DNA from: Coccinella septempunctata
Taxonomy: Eukaryota; Arthropoda; Insecta; Coleoptera; Coccinellidae
Assembly: GCF_907165205.1 (NCBI RefSeq)
Contig: NC_058192.1
Coordinates: 33,570,001-33,634,000, forward strand
Direction of reading: 5' to 3'
DNA: 64,000 nt
Shown: positions 22,101 through 35,934 of the stretch, one piece after another
Numbering within the stretch: position 1 is the stretch's first letter
Layout of the letters: every line of letters starts with the position of its first letter
The notes under the pieces: generated by a model
What the model saw: the letters and a program-made list of their open reading frames with translations, nothing else
What the model was told of the DNA's origin: nothing
Database searches by the model: none
Made by a program: the position numbers and the translations under genes

Positions 22101-24652
22101 GCTGCACATAGTTTTCGAATTGAGATGCACATGTTGAATTTCAGTTCGATAGTTCAGATAGGAATTGAGATTTCAGTAGTCGATTCGGCAAAATATCATT
22201 TCAATTCCTAAGGAACTATAGGATCGATTCGAACCAAATCTTGAAACTGCACATAGTTTTCGAATTGAGATGCACATGTTGAATTTCAGTTCGATAGTTC
22301 AGATAGGAATTGAGATTTCAGCGGTCAATTCGGCAAAGTGTGATATCAATTCCTCGAAAACTGTTGGATCAATTCGAACCAAATCTTGAAACTGCACATA
22401 GTTTTCAAATTGAGATGCAAATGTTGAATTTCAGTTCGATAGTGCAGATAGGAATTGAGATTTCAGTGGTCTATACGGCAAAGTGTGATATCAATTCCTC
22501 CGAAACTGTTTGTTCAATTCCTGAACTATTGGATCGATTCGAACCAAATCTTGAAACTGCACATAGTTTTCGAATTGAGATGCAGATGTTGAATTTATGT
22601 TCGATAGTTCAGATAGGAATTGAGATTTCAGTGGTCAATTCGGCAAAGTGTGATATCAATTCCTCGAAAACTGTTGGATCGATTCGAACCAAACCTTGAA
22701 ACTGCACATAGTTTTCGAATTGAGATACACATGTTGAATTTCAGATCGATAGTTCAGATAGGAATGAAGATTTCAGTAGTCGATTCGGCAAAATATCATT
22801 TCAATTCCTAAGGAACTATTGGATCGATTCGAACCAAATCTTGTAACTGCACATGGTTTTCGAATTGAGATGCACATGTTGAATTTCAGTTTGATAGTTC
22901 AGATGGGAATTGTGATTTCAGTGGTCAATTCGGCAAAGTGTCATATCAATTCCTCGAAAACTGTTGGATCAATTCGAACCAAATCTTGAAACTGCACATA
23001 GTTTTCGGATTGAGATGCACATGTTGAATTTCAGTTCGATAGTTCAGATAGGAATTGAGATTTCAGTGGTCAATTCGGCAAAGTGTGATATCAATTCCTC
23101 GAAAACTGTTGGATCGATTCGAACCAAATCTTGAAACTGCACATAATTTTCGAATTGAGATGCACATGTTGAATTTCAGTTCGATAGTTCAGATAGGAAT
23201 TGAGATTTCAGTGGTCAATTCGGCAAAGTGTGATATCAATTCCTCGAAAACTGTTGGATCGATTCGAACCAAATCTTGAAACTGCACATAGTTTTCGGAT
23301 TGAGATGCACATGTTGAATTTCAGTTCGATAGTGCAGATAGGAATTGAGATTTCAGAAGTCGATTCGACAAAATATCATTTCAATTCCTAAGGAACTATT
23401 GGATCAATTCGAACCAAATCTTGAAACTGCACACAGTTTTCGGTTTGAGATGCACATGTTGAATTTCAGTTCGATAGTTCAGATAGGAATTGAGATTTCA
23501 GTGGTCTATTCGGCAAAGTGTGATATCAATTCCTCGAAAACTGTTGGATCAATTCGAACCAAATCTTGAAACTGCAGATAGTTTTCGAAATGAGATGCAC
23601 ATGTTGAATTTCAGATCGATAGTTCTAATAGGAATGGAGATTTCAGAAGTCGATTCGACAAAATATCATTTCAATTCCTAAGGAACTATTTGATCAATCC
23701 GAACCAAATCTTGAAACTGCACATAGTTTTCGGATTGAGATGCACATGTTGAATTTCAGTTCGATAGTTCAGATAGGAATTGAGATTTCAGTGGTCAATT
23801 CGGCAAAGTGTGATATCCATTCCTCGAAAACTGTTGGATCAATTCGAACCAAATCTTGAAACTGCACATAGTTTTCGAATTGAGATGCACATGTTGAATT
23901 TCAGTTCGATAGTGCAGATAGAAATTGAGATTTCAGTGGTCTATTCGGCAGAGTGTGATATCAATTCCTCAAAAACTATTGAACCAATTCGACACATAGT
24001 TTTCGAATTGAGATGCACATGTTGAATTTCAGTTCGATAGTTCAGATAGGAATTGAGATTTCAGTGGTCAATTCGGCAAAGTGTGATATCAATTCCTCGA
24101 AAACTGTTGGATCGATTCGAACCAAATCTTGAAGCTGCACATAGTTTTCGAATTGAGATGCACATGTTGAATTTCAGTTCGATAGTTCAGATAGGAATTG
24201 AGATTTCAGTAGTCGATTCGGCAAAATATCATTTCAATTCCTAAGGAACTATAGGATCGATTCGAACCAAATCTTGAAACTGCACATAGTTTTCGAATTG
24301 AGATGCACATGTTGAATTTCAGTTCGATAGTTCAGATAGGAATTGAGATTTCAGTGGTCAATTCGGCAAAGTGTGATATCAATTCCTCGAAAACTGTTGG
24401 ATCAATTCGAACCAAATCTTGAAACTGCACATAGTTTTCAAATTGAGATGCAAATGTTGAATTTCAGTTCGATAGTGCAGATAGGAATTGAGATTTCAGT
24501 GGTCTATACGGCAAAGTGTGATATCAATTCCTCCGAAACTGTTTGTTCAATTCCTGAACTATTGGATCGATTCGAACCAAATCTTGAAACTGCACATAGT
24601 TTTCGAATTGAGATGCAGATGTTGAATTTATGTTCGATAGTTCAGATAGGAA
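19137..24652 (+). repeat. Zone I, second copy of the 38-monomer compound unit (5516 bp)
   Basis: This interval repeats 13621-19136 at an offset of 5516 bp (38 x 145 - 34 + 40): a 27-mer (19137-23054) plus an 11-mer (23055-24652). The private variants at 17918 and 18406 recur at 23434 and 23922, so the 27+11 compound was duplicated as a block. Confidence 0.87.
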
Positions 24653-27600
24653 TTGAGATTTCAGTGGTCAATTCGGCAAAGTGTGATATCAATTCCTCGA
24701 AAACTGTTGGATCGATTCGAACCAAACCTTGAAACTGCACATAGTTTTCGAATTGAGATGCACATGTTGAATTTCAGATCGATAGTTCAGATAGGAATGA
24801 AGATTTCAGTAGTCGATTCGGCAAAATATCATTTCAATTCCTAAGGAACTATTGGATCGATTCGAACCAAATCTTGTAACTGCAGATGGTTTTCGAATTG
24901 AGATGCACATGTTGAATTTCAGTTTGATAGTTCAGATGGGAATTGTGATTTCAGTGGTCAATTCGGCAAAGTGTCATATCAATTCCTCGAAAACTGTTGG
25001 ATCAATTCGAACCAAATCTTGAAACTGCACATAGTTTTCGGATTGAGATGCACATGTTGAATTTCAGTTCGATAGTTCAGATAGGAATTGAGATTTCAGT
25101 GGTCAATTCGGCAAAGTGTGATATCAATTCCTCGAAAACTGTTGGATCGATTCGAACCAAATCTTGAAACTGCACATAGTTTTCGAATTGAGATGCACAT
25201 GTTGAATTTCAGTTCGATAGTGCAGATAGGAATTGAGATTTCAGTGGTCTATTCGGCAAAGTGTGATATCAATTCCTCCAAAACTGTTGGTTCAATTCGA
25301 ACCAAATCTTGAAACTGCACATAGTTTTCGAAATGAGATGAACATGTTGAATTTCAGATCGAGAGTTCTAATAGGAATGGAGATTTCAGAAGTCGATTCG
25401 ACAGAATATCATTTCAATTCCTAAGGAACTATTGGATCAATTCGAACCAAATCTTGAAACTGCACATAGTTTTCGGATTGAGATGCACATGTTGAATTTC
25501 AGTTCGATAGTTCAGATAGGAATTGAGATTTCAGTGGTCTATTCGGCAAAGTGTGATATCAATTCCTCGAAAACTGTTGGATCAATTCGAACCAAATTTT
25601 GAAACTCCAGATAGTTTTCGAAATGAGATGCACATGTTGAATTTCAGATCGATAGTTCAAATAGGAATGGAGATTTCAGAAGTCGATTCGACAAAATATC
25701 ATTTCAATTTCTAAGGAACTATTGCATCAATTCGAACCAAATCTTGAAACTGCACAAAGTTTTCGGATTGAGATGCACATGTTGAATTTCAGTTCGATAG
25801 TTCAGATAGGAATTGAGATTTCAGTGGTCAATTCGGCAAAGTGTGATATCAATTCCTCGAAAACTGTTGAACCAATTCGAACCAAATCTTGAAACTGCTC
25901 ATAGTTTTCGAATTGAGATGCACATGTTGAATTTCAGTTCGATAGTTCAGATAGGAATTGAGATTTCAGTAGTCGATTCGGCAAAATATCATTTCAATTC
26001 CTAAGGAACTATTGGATCGATTCGAACCAAATCTTGAAACTGCACATAGTTTTCGAATTGAGATGCACATGTTGAATTTCAGTTCGATAGTTCAGATGGG
26101 AATTGTGATTTCAGTGGTCAATTCGGCAAAGTGTCATATCAATTCCTCAAAAACTGTTGGATCAATTTGAACCAAATCTTGAAACTGCACATAGTTTTCG
26201 GATTGAGATGCACATGTTGAATTTCAGTTCGATAGTTCAGATAGGAATTGAGATTTCAGTGGTCAATTCGGCAAAGTGTGATATCAATTCCTCGAAAACT
26301 GTTGGATCAATTCGAACCAAATCTTGAAACGGCACATAGTTTTCGAATTGAGATGCACATGTTGAATTTCAGTTCGATAGTGCAGATAGGAATTGAGATT
26401 TCAGTGGTCTATTCGGCAAAGTGTGATATCAATTCCTCAAAAACTGTTGGATCAATTCGAACCAAATCTTGAAACTGCACATAGTTTTCGAATTGAGATG
26501 CACATGTTGAATTTCAGTTCGATAGTTCAGATAGGAATTGAGATTTCAGTAGTCGATTCGGCAAAATATCATTTCAATTCCTAAGGAACTATTGGATCGA
26601 TTCGAACCAAATCTTGAAACTGCACATAGTTTTCGAATTGAGATGCACATGTTGAATTTCAGTTCGATAGTTCAGATGGGAATTGTGATTTCAGTGGTCA
26701 ATTCGGCAAAGTGTCATATCAATTCCTCAAAAACTGTTGGATCAATTCGAACCAAATCTTGAAACTGCACATAGTTTTCGGATTGAGATGCACATGTTGA
26801 ATTTCAGTTCGATAGTTCAGATAGGAATTGAGATTTCAGTGGTCAATTCGGCAAAGTGTGATATCAATTCCTCGAAAACTGTTGGATCAATTCGAACCAA
26901 ATTTTGAAACGGCACATAGTTTTCGAATTGAGATGCACATGTTGAATTTCAGTTCGATAGTGCAGATAGGAATTGAGATTTCAGTGGTCTATTCGGCAAA
27001 GTGTGATATCAATTCCTCAAAAACTGTTGAACCAATTCGACCCAAATCTTGAAACTGCACATAGTTTTCGAATTGAGATGCACATGTTGAATTTCAGATC
27101 GATAGTTCTGATAGGAATGAAGATTTCAGTAGTCGATTCGGCAAAATATCATTTCAATTCTTAAGGAACTATTGGATCGATTCGAACCAAATCTTGAAAC
27201 TGCACATAGTTTTCGAATTGAGATGCACATGTTGAATTTCAGTTCGATAGTGCAGATAGGAATTGAGATTTCAGTGGTCAATTCGGCAAAGTGTGATATC
27301 AATTCCTCGAAAACTGTTGGATCGATTCGAACCAAATCTTGAAACTGCACATAGTTTTCGAAATGAGATGCACATGTTGAATTTCAGATCGATAGTTCTA
27401 ATAGGAATGGAGATTTCAGAAGTCGATTCGACAAAATATCATTTCAATTCCTAAGGAACTATTGGATCGATTCGAACCAAATCTTGAAACTGCACATAGT
27501 TTTCGAATTGAGATGCACATGTTGAATTTCAGATCGATAGTTCTGATAGGAATGAAGATTTCAGTAGTCGATTCGGCAAAATATCATTTCAATTCCTAAG

Positions 27601-30600
27601 GAACTATTGGATCGATTCGAACCAAATCTTGAAACTGCACATAGTTTTCGGATTGAGATGCACATGTTGAATTTCAGTTCGATAGTTCAGATAGGAATTG
27701 AGATTTCAGTGGTCAATTCGGCAAAGTGTGATATCCATTCCTCGAAAACTGTTGGATCAATTCGAACCAAATCTTGAAACTGCACATAGTTTTCGAATTG
27801 AGATGCACATGTTGAATTTCAGTTCGATAGTGCAGATAGGAATTGAGATTTCAGTGGTCTATTCGGCAGAGTGTGATATCAATTCCTCAAAAACTATTGA
27901 ACCAATTCGACACATAGTTTTCGAATTGAGATGCACATGTTGAATTTCAGTTCGATAGTTCAGATAGGAATTGAGATTTCAGTGGTCAATTCGGCAAAGT
28001 GTGATATCAATTCCTCGAAAACTGTTGGATCGATTCGAACCAAATCTTGAAGCTGCACATAGTTTTCGAATTGAGATGCACATGTTGAATTTCAGTTCGA
28101 TAGTTCAGATAGGAATTGAGATTTCAGTAGTCGATTCGGCAAAATATCATTTCAATTCCTAAGGAACTATAGGTTCGAATCGAACCAAATCTTGAAACTG
28201 CACATAGTTTTCGAATTGAGATGCACATGTTGAATTTCAGTTCGATAGTTCAGATAGGAATTGAGATTTCAGCGGTCAATTCGGCAAAGTGTGATATCAA
28301 TTTCTCGAAAACTGTTGGATCAATACGAACCAAATCTTGAAACTGCACATAGTTTTCAAATTGAGATGCAAATGTTGAATTTCAGTTCGATAGTTCAGAT
28401 AGGAATTGAGATTTCAGTGGTCAATTCGGCAAAGTGTGATATCAATTCCTCGAAAACTGTTGGATCAATTCGAACCAAATCTTGAAACTGCACATAGTTT
28501 TCGAATTGAGATGCACATGTTGAATTTCAGTTCGATAGTTCAGATAGGAATTGAGATTTCAGTAGTCGATTCGGCAAAATATCATTTCAATTCCTAAGGA
28601 ACTATTGGATCGATTCGAACCAAATCTTGAAACTGCACATAGTTTTCGGATTGAGATGCACATGTTGAATTTCAGTTCGATAGTTCAGATAGGAATTGAG
28701 ATTTCAGTGGTCAATTCGGCAAAGTGTGATATCCATTCCTCGAAAACTGTTGGATCAATTCGAACCAAATCTTGAAACTGCACATAGTTTTCGAATTGAG
28801 ATGCACATGTTGAATTTCAGTTCGATAGTGCAGATAGGAATTGAGATTTCAGTGGTCTATTCGGCAGAGTGTGATATCAATTCCTCAAAAACTATTGAAC
28901 CAATTCGACACATAGTTTTCGAATTGAGATGCACATGTTGAATTTCAGTTCGATAGTTCAGATAGGAATTGAGATTTCAGTGGTCAATTCGGCAAAGTGT
29001 GATATCAATTCCTCGAAAACTGTTGGATCGATTCGAACCAAATCTTGAAGCTGCACATAGTTTTCGAATTGAGATGCACATGTTGAATTTCAGTTCGATA
29101 GTTCAGATAGGAATTGAGATTTCAGTAGTCGATTCGGCAAAATATCATTTCAATTCCTAAGGAACTATAGGTTCGATTCGAACCAAATCTTGAAACTGCA
29201 CATAGTTTTCGAATTGAGATGCACATGTTGAATTTCAGTTCGATAGTTCAGATAGGAATTGAGATTTCAGCGGTCAATTCGGCAAAGTGTGATATCAATT
29301 CCTCGAAAACTGTTGGATCAATACGAACCAAATCTTGAAACTGCACATAGTTTTCAAATTGAGATGCAAATGTTGAATTTCAGTTCGATAGTTCAGATAG
29401 GAATTGAGATTTCAGTGGTCAATTCGGCAAAGTGTGATATCAATTCCTCGAAAACTGTTGGATCAATTCGAACCAAATCTTGAAACTGCACATAGTTTTC
29501 GAATTGAGATGCACATGTTGAATTTCAGTTCGATAGTTCAGATAGGAATTGAGATTTCAGTAGTCGATTCGGCAAAATATCATTTCAATTCCTAAGGAAC
29601 TATTGGATCGATTCGAACCAAATCTTGAAACTGCACATAGTTTTCGAATTGAGATGCACATGTTGAATTTCAGTTCGATAGTTCAGATGGGAATTGTGAT
29701 TTCAGTGGTCAATTCGGCAAAGTGTCATATCAATTCCTCAAAAACTGTTGGATCAATTCGAACCAAATCTTGAAACTGCACATAGTTTTCGGATTGAGAT
29801 GCACATGTTGAATTTCAGTTCGATAGTTCAGATAGGAATTGAGATTTCAGTGGTCAATTCGGCAAAGTGTGATATCAATTCCTCGAAAACTGTTGGATCA
29901 ATTCGAACCAAATTTTGAAACGGCACATAGTTTTCGAATTGAGATGCACATGTTGAATTTCAGTTCGATAGTGCAGATAGGAATTGAGATTTCAGTGGTC
30001 TATTCGGCAAAGTGTGATATCAATTCCTCAAAAACTGTTGAACCAATTCGACCCAAATCTTGAAACTGCACATAGTTTTCGAATTGAGATGCACATGTTG
30101 AATTTCAGATCGATAGTTCTGATAGGAATGAAGATTTCAATAGTCGATTCGGCAAAATATCATTTCAATTCTTAAGGAACTATTGGATCGATTCGAACCA
30201 AATCTTGAAACTGCACATAGTTTTCGAATTGAGATGCACATGTTGAATTTCAGTTCGATAGTGCAGATAGGAATTGAGATTTCAGTGGTCAATTCGGCAA
30301 AGTGTGATATCAATTCCTCGAAAACTGTTGGATCGATTCGAACCAAATCTTGAAACTGCACATAGTTTTCGAAATGAGATGCACATGTTGAAATTCAGAT
30401 CGATAGTTCTAATAGGAATGGAGATTTCAGAAGTCGATTCGACAAAATATCATTTCAATTCCTAAGGAACTATTGGATCGATTCGAACCAAATCTTGAAA
30501 CTGCACATAGTTTTCGAATTGAGATGCACATGTTGAATTTCAGATCGATAGTTCTGATAGGAATGAAGATTTCAGTAGTCGATTCGGCAAAATATCATTT

Positions 30601-33600
30601 CAATTCCTAAGGAACTATTGGATCGATTCGAACCAAATCTTGAAACTGCACATAGTTTTCGGATTGAGATGCACATGTTGAATTTCAGTTCGATAGTTCA
30701 GATAGGAATTGAGATTTCAGTGGTCAATTCGGCAAAGTGTGATATCCATTCCTCGAAAACTGTTGGATCAATTCGAACCAAATCTTGAAACTGCACATAG
30801 TTTTCGAATTGAGATGCACATGTTGAATTTCAGTTCGATAGTGCAGATAGGAATTGAGATTTCAGTGGTCTATTCGGCAGAGTGTGATATCAATTCCTCA
30901 AAAACTATTGAACCAATTCGACACATAGTTTTCGAATTGAGATGCACATGTTGAATTTCAGTTCGATAGTTCAGATAGGAATTGAGATTTCAGTGGTCAA
31001 TTCGGCAAAGTGTGATATCAATTCCTCGAAAACTGTTGGATCGATTCGAACCAAATCTTGAAGCTGCACATAGTTTTCGAATTGAGATGCACATGTTGAA
31101 TTTCAGTTCGATAGTTCAGATAGGAATTGAGATTTCAGTAGTCGATTCGGCAAAATATCATTTCAATTCCTAAGGAACTATAGGATCGATTCGAACCAAA
31201 TCTTGAAACTGCACATAGTTTTCGAATTGAGATGCACATGTTGAATTTCAGTTCGATAGTTCAGATAGGAATTGAGATTTCAGCGGTCAATTCGGCAAAG
31301 TGTGATATCAATTCCTCGAAAACTGTTGGATCAATTCGAACCAAATCTTGAAACTGCACATAGTTTTCAAATTGAGATGCAAATGTTGAATTTCAGTTCG
31401 ATAGTGCAGATAGGAATTGAGATTTCAGTGGTCTATACGGCAAAGTGTGATATCAATTCCTCCGAAACTGTTTGTTCAATTCCTGAACTATTGGATCGAT
31501 TCGAACCAAATCTTGAAACTGCACATAGTTTTCGAATTGAGATGCAGATGTTGAATTTATGTTCGATAGTTCAGATAGGAATTGAGATTTCAGTGGTCAA
31601 TTCGGCAAAGTGTGATATCAATTCCTCGAAAACTGTTGGATCGATTCGAACCAAACCTTGAAACTGCACATAGTTTTCGAATTGAGATACACATGTTGAA
31701 TTTCAGATCGATAGTTCAGATAGGAATGAAGATTTCAGTAGTCGATTCGGCAAAATATCATTTCAATTCCTAAGGAACTATTGGATCGATTCGAACCAAA
31801 TCTTGTAACTGCACATGGTTTTCGAATTGAGATGCACATGTTGAATTTCAGTTTGATAGTTCAGATGGGAATTGTGATTTCAGTGGTCAATTCGGCAAAG
31901 TGTCATATCAATTCCTCGAAAACTGTTGGATCAATTCGAACCAAATCTTGAAACTGCACATAGTTTTCGGATTGAGATGCACATGTTGAATTTCAGTTCG
32001 ATAGTTCAGATAGGAATTGAGATTTCAGTGGTCAATTCGGCAAAGTGTGATATCAATTCCTCGAAAACTGTTGGATCGATTCGAACCAAATCTTGAAACT
32101 GCACATAGTTTTCGAATTGAGATGCACATGTTGAATTTCAGTTCGATAGTGCAGATAGGAATTGAGATTTCAGTGGTCTATTCGGCAAAGTGTGATATCA
32201 ATTCCTCCAAAACTGTTGGTTCAATTCGAACCAAATCTTGAAACTGCACATAGTTTTCGAAATGAGATGAACATGTTGAATTTCAGATCGATAGTTCTAA
32301 TAGGAATGGAGATTTCAGAAGTCGATTCGACAGAATATCATTTCAATTCCTAAGGAACTATTGGATCAATTCGAACCAAATCTTGAAACTGCACATAGTT
32401 TTCGGATTGAGATGCACATGTTGAATTTCAGTTCGATAGTTCAGATAGGAATTGAGATTTCAGTGGTCTATTCGGCAAAGTGTGATATCAATTCCTCGAA
32501 AACTGTTGGATCAATTCGAACCAAATTTTGAAACTGCAGATAGTTTTCGAAATGAGATGCACATGTTGAATTTCAGATCGATAGTTCTAATAGGAATGGA
32601 GATTTCAGAAGTCGATTCGACAAAATATCATTTCAATTTCTAAGGAACTATTGCATCAATTCGAACCAAATCTTGAAACTGCACAAAGTTTTCGGATTGA
32701 GATGCACATGTTGAATTTCAGTTCGATAGTTCAGATAGGAATTGAGATTTCAGTGGTCAATTCGGCAAAGTGTGATATCAATTCCTCGAAAACTGTTGGA
32801 TCAATTCGAACCAAATCTTGAAACTGCACATAGTTTTCGAATTGAGATGCACATGTTGAATTTCAGTTCGATAGTTCAGATAGGAATTGAGATTTCAGTA
32901 GTCGATTCGGCAAAATATCATTTCAATTCCTAAGGAACTATTGGATCGATTCGAACCAAATCTTGAAACTGCACATAGTTTTCGAATTGAGATGCACATG
33001 TTGAATTTCAGTTCGATAGTTCAGATGGGAATTGTGATTTCAGTGGTCAATTCGGCAAAGTGTCATATCAATTCCTCAAAAACTGTTGGATCAATTTGAA
33101 CCAAATCTTGAAACTGCACATAGTTTTCGGATTGAGATGCACATGTTGAATTTCAGTTCGATAGTTCAGATAGGAATTGAGATTTCAGTGGTCAATTCGG
33201 CAAAGTGTGATATCAATTCCTCGAAAACTGTTGGATCAATTCGAACCAAATCTTGAAACGGCACATAGTTTTCGAATTGAGATGCACATGTTGAATTTCA
33301 GTTCGATAGTGCAGATAGGAATTGAGATTTCAGTGGTCTATTCGGCAAAGTGTGATATCAATTCCTCAAAAACTGTTGGATCAATTCGAACCAAATCTTG
33401 AAACTACACATAGTTTTCGAATTGAGATGCACATGTTGAATTTCAGTTCGATAGTTCAGATAGGAATTGAGATTTCAGTAGTCGATTCGGCAAAATATCA
33501 TTTCAATTCCTAAGGAACTATTGGATCGATTCGAACCAAATCTTGAAACTGCACATAGTTTTCGAATTGAGATGCACATGTTGAATTTCAGTTCGATAGT

Positions 33601-35934
33601 TCAGATGGGAATTGTGATTTCAGTGGTCAATTCGGCAAAGTGTCATATCAATTCCTCAAAAACTGTTGGATCAATTCGAACCAAATCTTGAAACTGCACA
33701 TAGTTTTCGGATTGAGATGCACATGTTGAATTTCAGTTCGATAGTTCAGATAGGAATTGAGATTTCAGTGGTCAATTCGGCAAAGTGTGATATCAATTCC
33801 TCGAAAACTGTTGGATCAATTCGAACCAAATTTTGAAACGGCACATAGTTTTCGAATTGAGATGCACATGTTGAATTTCAGTTCGATAGTGCAGATAGGA
33901 ATTGAGATTTCAGTGGTCTATTCGGCAAAGTGTGATATCAATTCCTCAAAAACTGTTGAACCAATTCGACCCAAATCTTGAAACTGCACATAGTTTTCGA
34001 ATTGAGATGCACATGTTGAATTTCAGATCGATAGTTCTGATAGGAATGAAGATTTCAGTAGTCGATTCGGCAAAATATCATTTCAATTCCTAAGGAACTA
34101 TTGGATCGATTCGAACCAAATCTTGAAACTGCACATAGTTTTCGAATTGAGATGCACATGTTGAATTTCAGTTCGATAGTGCAGATAGGAATTGAGATTT
34201 CAGTGGTCAATTCGGCAAAGTGTGATATCAATTCCTCGAAAACTGTTGGATCGATTCGAACCAAATCTTGAAACTGCACATAGTTTTCGAAATGAGATGC
34301 ACATGTTGAAATTCAGATCGATAGTTCTAATAGGAATGGAGATTTCAGAAGTCGATTCGACAAAATATCATTTCAATTCCTAAGGAACTATTGGATCGAT
34401 TCGAACCAAATCTTGAAACTGCACATAGTTTTCGAATTGAGATGCACATGTTGAATTTCAGATCGATAGTTCTGATAGGAATGAAGATTTCAGTAGTCGA
34501 TTCGGCAAAATATCATTTCAATTCCTAAGGAACTATAGGATCGATTCGAACCAAATCTTGAAACTGCACATAGTTTTCGGATTGAGATGCACATGTTGAA
34601 TTTCAGTTCGATAGTTCAGATAGGAATTGAGATTTCAGTGGTCAATTCGGCAAAGTGTGATATCAATTCCTCGAAAACTGTTGGATCAATTCGAACCAAA
34701 TCTTGAAACTGCACATAGTTTTCGAATTGAGATGCACATGTTGAATTTCAGTTCGATAGTGCAGATAGGAATTGAGATTTCAGTGGTCTATTCGGCAGAG
34801 TGTGATATCAATTCCTCAAAAACTATTGAACCAATTCGACACATAGTTTTCGAATTGAGATGCACATGTTGAATTTCAGTTCGATAGTTCAGATAGGAAT
34901 TGAGATTTCAGTGGTCAATTCGGCAAAGTGTGATATCAATTCCTCGAAAACTGTTGGATCGATTCGAACCAAATCTTGAAGCTGCACATAGTTTTCGAAT
35001 TGAGATGCACATGTTGAATTTCAGTTCGATAGTTCAGATAGGAATTGAGATTTCAGTAGTCGATTCGGCAAAATATCATTTCAATTCCTAAGGAACTATA
35101 GGATCGATTCGAACCAAATCTTGAAACTGCACATAGTTTTCGAATTGAGATGCACATGTTGAATTTCAGTTCGATAGTTCAGATAGGAATTGAGATTTCA
35201 GCGGTCAATTCGGCAAAGTGTGATATCAATTCCTCGAAAACTGTTGGATCAATTCGAACCAAATCTTGAAACTGCACATAGTTTTCAAATTGAGATGCAA
35301 ATGTTGAATTTCAGTTCGATAGTGCAGATAGGAATTGAGATTTCAGTGGTCTATACGGCAAAGTGTGATATCAATTCCTCCGAAACTGTTTGTTCAATTC
35401 CTGAACTATTGGATCGATTCGAACCAAATCTTGAAACTGCACATAGTTTTCGAATTGAGATGCAGATGTTGAATTTATGTTCGATAGTTCAGATAGGAAT
35501 TGAGATTTCAGTGGTCAATTCGGCAAAGTGTGATATCAATTCCTCGAAAACTGTTGGATCGATTCGAACCAAACCTTGAAACTGCACATAGTTTTCGAAT
35601 TGAGATACACATGTTGAATTTCAGATCGATAGTTCAGATAGGAATGAAGATTTCAGTAGTCGATTCGGCAAAATATCATTTCAATTCCTAAGGAACTATT
35701 GGATCGATTCGAACCAAATCTTGTAACTGCACATGGTTTTCGAATTGAGATGCACATGTTGAATTTCAGTTTGATAGTTCAGATGGGAATTGTGATTTCA
35801 GTGGTCAATTCGGCAAAGTGTCATATCAATTCCTCGAAAACTGTTGGATCAATTCGAACCAAATCTTGAAACTGCACATAGTTTTCGGATTGAGATGCAC
35901 ATGTTGAATTTCAGTTCGATAGTTCAGATAGGAA
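24653..35934 (+). repeat. Zone I, downstream copy of 6.2-17.1 kb (48-mer plus 27-mer)
   Basis: Monomers m25 to m27 (24653-25087) lead into a 48-mer (25088-32016) and a 27-mer (32017-35934), the same succession as 6257-17538 at an offset of 18,396 bp. Private variants match at 6489/24885, 7211/25607 and 11744/30140. The match weakens near 17.1/35.5 kb, where this copy follows the alternative variant seen at 22.7 kb. Confidence 0.88.

Larger units (their letters stand above)
5529..34967 (+). repeat. Recurrent 128-bp monomer (17-bp deletion), 12 copies
   Basis: In monomer position m20, AATTCGAC is joined directly to ACATAGTTTTCG, removing 17 bp relative to neighbours. The junctions fall just after 5597, 9515, 10513, 12526, 16444, 18477, 21960, 23993, 27911, 28909, 30922 and 34840. 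All copies sit in the same HOR context, so the deletion happened once and spread with the HOR. It is absent from 35 kb to the window end. Confidence 0.93.
6092..35499 (+). repeat. Recurrent 165-bp monomer (net 20-bp insertion), 8 copies
   Basis: In monomer position m24 the motif CAATTC occurs at an extra site 23 bp after the first, followed by CTGAACTATTGG instead of CTAAGGAACTATTGG. The second CAATTC starts at 6152, 13081, 16999, 19032, 22515, 24548, 31477 and 35395. The net gain is 23 - 3 = 20 bp. This is the only monomer length in the array that is a multiple of three, which is why a 129-codon frame appears at each site; I see no sign that it is translated. Confidence 0.92.

Noticed and set aside
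6692..35934. Treating the 18.4-kb offset copies as one sequence assembled twice
   Set aside because: The copies differ at several sites (for example about 7351 versus 25747, and the TTCGAATCG variant at different places), so they are probably real. Read-level confirmation is still the decisive test.
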